In this document: one piece after another, positions 1 through 5,900 of the stretch
Layout: each line of letters begins with the position of its first letter
Position numbering within the stretch: the stretch's first letter is position 1
Assembly: GCA_030040515.1 (NCBI GenBank)
Contig: JASHTO010000624.1
Span: 1 to 11,122, forward strand
DNA from: Terriglobia bacterium
GTDB taxonomy: Bacteria; Acidobacteriota; Terriglobia; UBA7540
Reading direction: 5' to 3'
DNA length: 11,122 bases
The notes under the pieces: generated by a model
Database searches by the model: none
What the model saw: the letters and a program-made list of their open reading frames with translations, nothing else
Told to the model about the DNA's origin: nothing
Translations under genes and position numbers: made by a program

Positions 1-1
1 T

Positions 2-268
2 TCCTTCCAGAGCTCGACGGGGAACGAGGTGCTCTCGGAGCTTCAAAAGGCTTCCGAAAATCTCCTGGAAGTTTCCGCCGCTCAAATGCGCAAGCAGACC
101 GAGCAGACCCTCGAGCAAATCACCGAACGGCTCAAGGCCAAGGAAGAGGAAGTGGTCAGCGACGCGGCCAATGTATTTCGCACGCGGATTGCGGATATCT
201 TCTCCATCTTGCAGGAAGGCTCCAAAAAAGCTTCAGACCTGCCCGACACAGAGCGGCTCAAGAAGTGA
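2..268 (+). CDS. C-terminal fragment of a coiled-coil protein, function unknown
   Basis: The reading frame is open from the first complete codon at base 2 to a TGA at 266-268, so the gene begins upstream of the window. A GTG at 29 could act as a start but has no ribosome site in front of it, and the frame continues leftward. The 88 visible residues are rich in Glu, Lys, Gln and Ala. Heptad-like spacing of Leu, Ile, Val and Ala (for example LLEVSAAQM and TLEQITERLKAKEEEVV) suggests a long amphipathic helix or coiled coil. The end is basic (ERLKK). There is no membrane segment in this part and I recognise no family. The next gene starts about 55 bases downstream on the same strand with no obvious terminator between, so co-transcription with the sugar-nucleotide genes is possible. 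Confidence 0.7.
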   Translation, partial: SFQSSTGNEVLSELQKASENLLEVSAAQMRKQTEQTLEQITERLKAKEEEVVSDAANVFRTRIADIFSILQEGSKKASDLPDTERLKK

Positions 269-323
269 AGTTGAGTTATCGAGTTCTTGACGAGCTTGCC
301 TTGCCCGCTCACGGAGGTGTGTG

Positions 324-1058
324 TTGAAAGGCGTGGTTCTTGCCGGAGGAACAGGAAGCCGCCTGTTTCCCCTCACCAAAGTCACCAACAAGCATCTGCT
401 GCCGGTCTTCAACAAGCCCATGATTTATTATCCCATTCAAACGCTCGTCGATGCGGGCTTCACGGAGATCCTGCTGGTGACGGGCGGGAAAAATGCGGGA
501 GAATTCCTCCGGCTGCTTGGCAATGGCAAGGAATTTGGCCTTCACCACATGAATTACACCTACCAGGAGCGGGAGGGAGGAATCGCGGAAGCCCTCGGAC
601 TGGCGGAGCACTTTGCCGATGGCCAACCCATCTGCGTGGTGCTGGGTGACAACCTGATCGAATACAACATCCGGCAGGCGGCGGAAAGCTTCAAACGCCA
701 GGGCAAGGGAGCAAGAGTGATTTTGAAGAAGGTTCCCGATGCCCAGAGGTTCGGCGTGGCGGAGGTCCGCGGGGAACAAGTCATCCGAATTGAGGAGAAG
801 CCCCAGGTCCCCAAGTCCGATTATGCCGTCATCGGAATTTACTTTTACGACGGCAGTGTGTTCGAAAAGATTCGCAAGCTGAAGCCCTCGGGAAGAGGAG
901 AATTGGAAATTACCGACGTCAACAACGATTACATTGAGGAAGGTACGCTCACCTACGAAATCCTTGAAGGGTGGTGGACTGACGCCGGAACGTTTGAATC
1001 TCTGCTGCGGGCCAACAATTTTGTGGCGCAAACCGGTGCCAATAAACCGACTTCTTGA
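324..1058 (+). CDS. rmlA: Glucose-1-phosphate thymidylyltransferase-like nucleotidyltransferase (RmlA/RfbA family, short form)
   Basis: The family transfers a nucleoside monophosphate from dTTP (or another NTP) to a sugar 1-phosphate; in the dTDP-rhamnose pathway this is the first step, in the cytoplasm. Visible hallmarks, numbered from the TTG start, are the P-loop-like GGTGSRLFPLT (8-18), NKHLLPVFNKPMIYYP (22-37), EGGIAEAL (84-91), VLGDN with the metal-binding Asp (Asp109), EEKP with the probable catalytic Lys (157-160), GELEITDVN (192-200) and WTDAGT (218-223). At 244 residues it is shorter than classical RmlA (about 290) and lacks the C-terminal helical extension. GTG at 321 is an alternative start. 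I prefer TTG at 324 because GGAGG at 313-317 is then 6 bases away, and the product begins MKGVVLAGG as the family usually does. It overlaps the next gene by 4 bases. Sugar and nucleotide specificity cannot be proven from sequence; a UTP-using relative is possible. Confidence 0.9.
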   Translation: MKGVVLAGGTGSRLFPLTKVTNKHLLPVFNKPMIYYPIQTLVDAGFTEILLVTGGKNAGEFLRLLGNGKEFGLHHMNYTYQEREGGIAEALGLAEHFADGQPICVVLGDNLIEYNIRQAAESFKRQGKGARVILKKVPDAQRFGVAEVRGEQVIRIEEKPQVPKSDYAVIGIYFYDGSVFEKIRKLKPSGRGELEITDVNNDYIEEGTLTYEILEGWWTDAGTFESLLRANNFVAQTGANKPTS

Positions 1059-1951
1059 ATCGAAGGCAGGCACCTTTGCGGATTCTCGTTACCGGCGCCA
1101 GAGGAATGTTGGGAACGGCGCTCCTGCCGGTTCTGAGCCGAAACCACACAGCCTGGGGCATGGATGTTCAGGATTGCGATATCCGCGACGCCGCAGCCGT
1201 TTCCGAATATCTTCGCTCGCGCCCGCCGGACCTGCTGATTCATCTCGCGGCTTACACCAACGTGGACGCCTGTGAGGCGAATCTGCAAATTGCCGAAGAG
1301 ACCAATAGCCTTGGAACCCGCAACCTCGCCGCCGCGTGCGCCGAGGCCGGCGCGGCGATGCTCTATGTGAGTACGGATTACGTCTTTGACGGGACGCGGG
1401 AAGGCGCTTACCGGGAAGATGATGCTCCTCACCCCATCAACGTTTACGGCAGATCGAAATGGATGGGCGAGCAGCATGTTCGCGCCATCCTGAAGCGCTT
1501 TTACATAGTCAGGGCGTCCTGGCTTTATGGAGCGGGCGGCAAGAATTTCGTCACCACCATCCTCAGCGCTGCCCACCAGCAGAAAACCCTGCGAGTTGTG
1601 AATGACCAGCGCGGCTGCCCGACGTACACGCGCCACTTGTCGTCAAAAATTGCGGAATTGATTCAAACCGAATCCTACGGGATTTACCACATAACCGGGT
1701 CCGGAGCGTGTTCGTGGTTGGAATTTGCCCAAGCCATCCTGGAATTGTGGCCGGTGGCGGGAGTGCAAGTGCTTCCCATTTCCTCGAAAGAGTCAGGCCG
1801 TGCGGCGCGGCGTCCGGCAAATTCTGTGCTCGAAAACCGGGCTCTCCGGCAAATTCACTTGGAACTCTTGCCTCATTGGAAGAAGTCGCTGGCGGAATTT
1901 TTCGATGAACTCCGGCAGAGTGGCCAGAGATTTAATGACGCTTCGGCGTGA
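1055..1951 (+). CDS. rmlD: dTDP-4-dehydrorhamnose reductase (RmlD family)
   Basis: This is a short-chain dehydrogenase/reductase of the RmlD subfamily, which reduces dTDP-4-dehydro-L-rhamnose to dTDP-L-rhamnose with NAD(P)H, the last step of the pathway. The 298-residue product has the Rossmann motif GARGMLG (14-20), HLAAYTNVDACE (63-74), the diagnostic STDYVFDG (106-113), the catalytic pair in YGRSK (Tyr131, Lys135), and WLYG followed by GKNFV (156-166), all typical of RmlD. The length is normal. The TTG start at 1055 overlaps the upstream TGA stop in a TTGA, suggesting translational coupling. An alternative TTG at 1076 would give MRILVTGA, the more usual family N-terminus, and has purine-rich sequence (GAAGG, AGG) in front of it, so the start is uncertain by 7 codons. 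The adjacent rmlA supports the rhamnose assignment, although rmlB and rmlC must lie elsewhere. Confidence 0.93.
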   Translation: MNRRQAPLRILVTGARGMLGTALLPVLSRNHTAWGMDVQDCDIRDAAAVSEYLRSRPPDLLIHLAAYTNVDACEANLQIAEETNSLGTRNLAAACAEAGAAMLYVSTDYVFDGTREGAYREDDAPHPINVYGRSKWMGEQHVRAILKRFYIVRASWLYGAGGKNFVTTILSAAHQQKTLRVVNDQRGCPTYTRHLSSKIAELIQTESYGIYHITGSGACSWLEFAQAILELWPVAGVQVLPISSKESGRAARRPANSVLENRALRQIHLELLPHWKKSLAEFFDELRQSGQRFNDASA

Positions 1952-1983
1952 AAACCCGCCCAATGGCTACCTCGCCCAGTCTC

Positions 1984-2039
1984 AACCCAGAAAGTGCTTT
2001 CAACGTGGAGCGCCCTAAGGTTCACCGAGCTGGGTTTTT
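1984..2039 (+). terminator. Possible terminator of the rml gene pair
   Basis: AACCCAG at 1984-1990 is perfectly complementary to CTGGGTT at 2030-2036, and the downstream arm runs into five T residues (2035-2039). It begins 33 bases after the rmlD stop, as expected for a Rho-independent terminator. The 39-base loop is unusually long and contains only a tight GAAAG/CTTTC mini-hairpin, so this could also be an unrelated structured element. Confidence 0.3.
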
Positions 2040-2112
2040 CCCTAGGCCTCGACGTGCTCTTGGGTTAAAGCGTAAATCCCTGATGAGTCGCCCTAATCCG
2101 TTGGGAGATCCC

Positions 2113-2228
2113 CCGGCTTTGCCGGAGGATGATTACTTTCATGAGGGGCCTTCTGCTGAAGGCCACATTAAGAAATCTTCCGGCACCCGGTTCATGACCG
2201 TTTTTTGGGGCAGGGCCGGGCAACCCGG
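2113..2228. repeat. Cluster of four short hairpins
   Basis: Four inverted repeats lie in 116 bases: CCGGC-TTT-GCCGG (2113-2125), GGCCTTC-TGCT-GAAGGCC (2147-2164, a perfect 7-bp stem with a 4-base loop), CGGT-TCATG-ACCG followed by six T (2188-2206), and CCGGG-CAA-CCCGG (2216-2228). A weaker bulged hairpin precedes them at 2091-2106. The third resembles a weak intrinsic terminator. The array could be a REP-like element, a structured RNA or the remains of a mobile element; sequence alone does not decide. Confidence 0.45.
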
Positions 2229-2254
2229 ATATTGGCTAAGTATCTTAATTCTTG

Positions 2255-2283
2255 TTGACATGGAGTAGGAAGATGGGTAATAT
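2255..2283 (+). promoter_or_regulatory. Candidate sigma70-type promoter
   Basis: A perfect -35 hexamer TTGACA (2255-2260) is followed after exactly 17 bases by TAATAT (2278-2283), which matches 4 of 6 positions of the -10 consensus. Initiation would fall near 2290. No credible gene starts soon after, so it may drive a short non-coding transcript or a leader of roughly 600 bases for the lipoprotein gene at 2916. Confidence 0.4.
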
Positions 2284-2366
2284 CCAGCGCAGGGGAGAGC
2301 TCGCTTACGACTTCGTCTAAAATTGAGGTGAGAGGCACACGACGGATTCATGTGCGGCAGGTAATC

Positions 2367-2409
2367 AAAGTGCTTATACCACTTTCGGGTGCGTCCTTGG
2401 GTGGTTTTT
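2367..2409 (+). terminator. Possible terminator with a competing hairpin
   Basis: ACCAC (2378-2382) can pair with GTGGT (2401-2405), which runs into a T tract (2405-2409). The 5' arm also belongs to an alternative hairpin, AAAGTG (2367-2372) with CACTTT (2380-2385), so the two folds exclude each other. Together with the promoter at 2255-2283 this would define a transcript of about 120 bases. The stem is short and the loop long, so confidence is low. Confidence 0.18.
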
Positions 2410-2594
2410 GGTCAAATTAAAAAGGCACGAGCCCGTCGACTTGGATCTAATCCTTTTCCGCCGCGGGAGGAAGGGAATTTCCTTGAAGCTGGCTCTCCGG
2501 CAAGTCTCTTAGAGCGCTCGCAGAAGGTAGAAGTTCCTCAGCGACTTCAAGGTTTGTTCTCTTTGCAAATCGTCGTGTTGCAGGTTTAACCGCA

Positions 2595-2653
2595 GCATGG
2601 GGGCGGCGCAGCCCAAATGGGCAAGTCGGACGCCATGCGACTGAAGCAGTTGC
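2595..2653. repeat. Nested inverted-repeat element
   Basis: GCATGG (2595-2600) pairs with CCATGC (2633-2638) around an inner hairpin GCCC-AAAT-GGGC (2611-2622). An overlapping hairpin follows, GCGACTG-AAG-CAGTTGC (2637-2653), with a single G-T pair in its 7-bp stem. The compact palindromic layout resembles dispersed intergenic repeats of large soil-bacterial genomes, but copy number cannot be judged from one window. Confidence 0.4.
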
Positions 2654-2829
2654 GAAGGCATCCGGCTTATGCGGTATAGTCATTTCGAGCTGCACCGACT
2701 CAAGACAGGGGTCACTCTGCGCGTGACGTTCTTACTGCCAGAAGTTTAAAGAGCAATTTGAAGGATGGGCCTTCCGGCTGGAGCGTGAAGGTGTGGTGCG
2801 CTAGCCCCTCGATATCCTTAAAGTCGAAC

Positions 2830-2851
2830 CCTTGCCTGGGCGATGGCAAGG
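2830..2851 (+). other. Leader hairpin upstream of the giant lipoprotein gene
   Basis: CCTTGCC (2830-2836) and GGCAAGG (2845-2851) form a perfect 7-bp stem with an 8-base loop. It lies immediately before a GAGG (2855-2858) that would serve the alternative GTG start at 2868, and about 50 bases before the preferred ribosome site. It could affect translation or transcript stability; no known riboswitch consensus is recognisable. Confidence 0.35.
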
Positions 2852-2900
2852 AATGAGGTGATGTTGAGTGCGAAACCGAGGTCGAAAAGCGCGGGGGCTT

Positions 2901-2906
2901 AAGGAG
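2901..2906 (+). promoter_or_regulatory. Ribosome binding site that fixes the lipoprotein start
   Basis: AAGGAG lies 9 bases before ATG at 2916. It favours this ATG over the in-frame GTG at 2868 (GAGG at 2855-2858, also 9 bases away). The ATG also gives a signal peptide of normal length, whereas the GTG would add 16 basic, polar residues in front. Confidence 0.6.
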
Positions 2907-2915
2907 TTGCCTGGC

Positions 2916-5900
2916 ATGGTGAGGAAAGTACTGCAACGGGATCGCGGAAAGGCAATCATCCTTTCCGCAACCTGTTTCGCCATGGCCCTGTGGTCAATGT
3001 CCTGCGGGGGCGGAGGGTCCAGCTCGCCCGTTTCTACGCCCGTGCCGGGTTTCAACGCGAGTACCGATACACTCAACTTCAACAGCGTTTTTGTTCTCAC
3101 CCCCTCGCCCATAACCGCCACGGTGACCAACACCGGCCAGGCACAGTTGTCGATTTCCGGTGTCGCCATTACGGGCACGAACGCCAGCGATTTTACTGAA
3201 TCCAACACCTGCAGCAACGCCGTGGCGGCAGGCGGAAACTGCAGCATCACCGTAACTTTCACTCCCAGCGCCGCCGGAACGCGGAGCGCCACGGCAACTT
3301 TTACCGACAATGCGGCCAGTAGCCCACAGTCCGTGAGTCTTACGGGAATCGGCATCGCGCCGGCCGTGCAACTTTCCACCCAGGGTCTTACGTTCGGCAG
3401 CCAGTTGGTGGGAACTCCCGTCACGCAGCCGGTTACCCTAGCGAACACCGGAACCGCGCCCTTAACGATCAACACCATCAGCCTGCCGACCGGCACGGGT
3501 TCCACCTATTTTACCCAGACTTCCACCTGCCCACTTTCTCCCAGCACACTGGCAATGAGTACCTCTTGCACAATCAGCGTGACGTTCGATCCAACGAGCC
3601 CCGGGACCTTTAGTCCCGGTTCTATAACCATCACCGATAACGCCAATGGTCAGTCCGGCAGCACTCAAACCATTAGTTTGAGCGGAACCGGGAGTGGGCC
3701 GCTCGCCAGCTTGCCCACCTCCACGCCTTTTGCTACCACGGGCGTAGGACTGTCGACTACGCAAACTGTAACCCTCACCAACATTGGCAACGCCAACTTG
3801 ACAGTCAGCAATGTGACCGCTACCGTCACGAGTGGTACCAACCCATTTTCAATTGTGTCCTCCACATGCTTATCCGCCGCCGTCGTTCCGAACGGGACTT
3901 GCAACGTGGAGGTGGAATTTGCGCCCGTGGCGGATTCCACTGTCACAGGGATGCTTACGTTTTTTGACAACTCCCAGAACAACCCGAATAGTCCTCAAAT
4001 TTATCAATTGACCGGAACGGGTTCAGGCGCTAATCCGGTCGTTAGTCTCTCTGCCTCGACGCTGGCTTTTGGAAGTCAATCGCTCAACACGCTGAGCGGG
4101 TCCCTTTCTGTCGCGATAACCAATACGGGAAACGCCAACCTCATCATAACCGCCAATGGTACCAATAGCGGCATCGCAATAACTGCGCCCTTCCAGATCA
4201 ATACCACCTCCTCAACATGCTCGACTACGTCTGCGGTGACGCTCGCCCCGGCAGGTGGCTCCTGCACGGTGACGATTCAATTTGAACCGACAACCACCGG
4301 CTCCGCCCCTGCGAGCGCGCTCACCTTTACCGACAATAATGATGGAAATTCAGGCAGCACTCAATCGGTGACTTTGACTGGCGTTGGCACCAGTTCCGTA
4401 GCTAGCATTGCTCCCATAAGCTTGACTTTCGGCAATGTGAATGTTGGCAGTACGAGCAGTCCTCTAACCACCACGGTAACGAACACGTCGGGGACGGAAA
4501 ATCTGTCCCTGAGCGGTATCAGTATCTCGGGCACTAACTCGAATGACTTTGCGACTTCGACGACGGGAATCACCAGCCCGTGTGCAAACGGCGGGACCCT
4601 CGCGCCCTTGGCAAGCTGTTCGATCAATTTGACCTTTACCCCGGTGGCGGAGGGGAATGGCCTGACGGCCACATTCAACATGACCGCCAGTAATGCGAAC
4701 GGCAACCAATCGGTTGCCGGCGTGACCCTGACGGGCACAGGTCTGGGTTCGGTCATCAATCCCAGCCCAACAAGCCTAAGCTTCGGAGCGGTAGCCATTG
4801 GGACAACCACTCCTCCTCAACAGACAGTTACCGTCGCCAACAACGGCAATGCGCAATTGACCTTTTCTTCCGCGCCTGTGGTAACGGGAACCAACGCCAG
4901 CGAATTCAACCTGGCGACGGGGACAACCTGCAGCAGTGCAACGCCCGTGGCCGCGGGTAGTAGTTGCACCATTGGCGTCACCTTTGCACCTACCAGCACG
5001 GCAACAGTGTCGGGCACGGTGCTGTCCGTTCCCAATAATTCGGGGAATACTCCCAGCCTGCAGATTACCTTGTCGGGCTCGGGCACCGGCCCCACGGCCA
5101 ACCTTTCCACGAGTTCTCTCTCCTTCTCCTCCGTGGCCCTGGGATCGTCCTCGCAACAGTCTCTGACACTAACCAACAACGGCAACTCCAGCTTGAGCTA
5201 TTCCGGTACTTCGATTTCGGGAACGTATGCCAGCGATTATTCCGCCAGCAGCACGTGTGGGAGTACGGTGGCGGCGAATGGCGGGAATTGCACCATTACG
5301 GTGACATTTACCCCCAGCACGCCTCCTAATCCCGGGACATCTCTTACGGCTTCTTTGACGCCCACTGACAACGCTCCGTCCAACACAACCGTCTCTCTCT
5401 CGGGCACAGGCACTGGGCCCCTGGCGTCTCTCACGGGGACTCTGTCCTTCAATCAAGCCGCAGGGACGACAAGCTCACCCCAGATCGCCACGTTGACGAA
5501 CAATGGAAATGCCGCCCTCGCCATCAGCAGTATCGCACTAACGACTTCCTCCGCCTTCGCGGAGACGAACAATTGTCCGGCCTCCCTCGCGGCAGGGGCA
5601 AACTGCACGGTCAACGTAACGTTTACTCCTCCGACGCCCGGATCGTTCTCGGCAACCCTGACCGTAACCGACAACAGCGGCAACCAATCGAGCACCTCAC
5701 AAAGCCTGACGGTCTCGGGTAATGGAACCGGCCCGGGCGCCTCGCCGAACCCCACCAGTCTTACTTTCAGCAGCCAGGACGAGGAAACCACCAGCGCGCC
5801 TCAGGCTATCACCCTGACCAACAACGGGACCTCCATCCTGACCATTTCGGGAATCGCCACGGGCGGAACGAATGCCTCAAATTTTGCCTTGGTCAGCAGC

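Larger units (their letters stand above)
1952..2867. other. Long non-coding stretch rich in inverted repeats
   Basis: No convincing protein gene is visible in about 900 bases. The open frames here (106 codons at 1948-2268 and 66 at 2389-2589 on the plus strand, 82 at 2447-2695 on the minus) match no family I know and lack good ribosome sites. The stretch instead holds many short hairpins (listed separately at 1984-2039, 2113-2228, 2595-2653 and 2830-2851), a further one at 2711-2727 (GTCAC/GTGAC, 7-base loop), and a good promoter-like sequence at 2255-2283. A TATAGT hexamer at 2675-2680 could be a -10 box for the downstream lipoprotein gene, but its best -35 partner (TTGCGA at 2650-2655) is 19 bases away. 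Decayed mobile DNA or structured RNA could both explain the hairpin density. Confidence 0.6.

Noticed and set aside
309..1073. Minus-strand open frame of 254 codons opposite rmlA
   Set aside because: The plus strand carries all RmlA motifs; the antisense frame shows no recognisable domain.
2080..2086. CTGATGA, the first core box of a hammerhead ribozyme
   Set aside because: The required GAAA box and closing stems are not present downstream at the right distance.
1948..2268. Plus-strand frame of 106 codons after rmlD
   Set aside because: There is no ribosome site, it overlaps the rmlD stop, its composition is proline- and arginine-rich, and it runs through the hairpin cluster.
2447..2695. 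Minus-strand frame of 82 codons
   Set aside because: It covers a palindromic element, and the translation looks like a read-through of repeat DNA rather than a folded protein.
2801..3505. Long minus-strand open frame of 234 codons overlapping the start of the lipoprotein gene, and several similar ones up to 179 codons across 3660-8230
   Set aside because: They are antisense to a clearly real repeat gene with biased codon use. Their translations are Val/Leu/Pro-rich low-complexity sequence with no family pattern, and they recur because the repeats recur.
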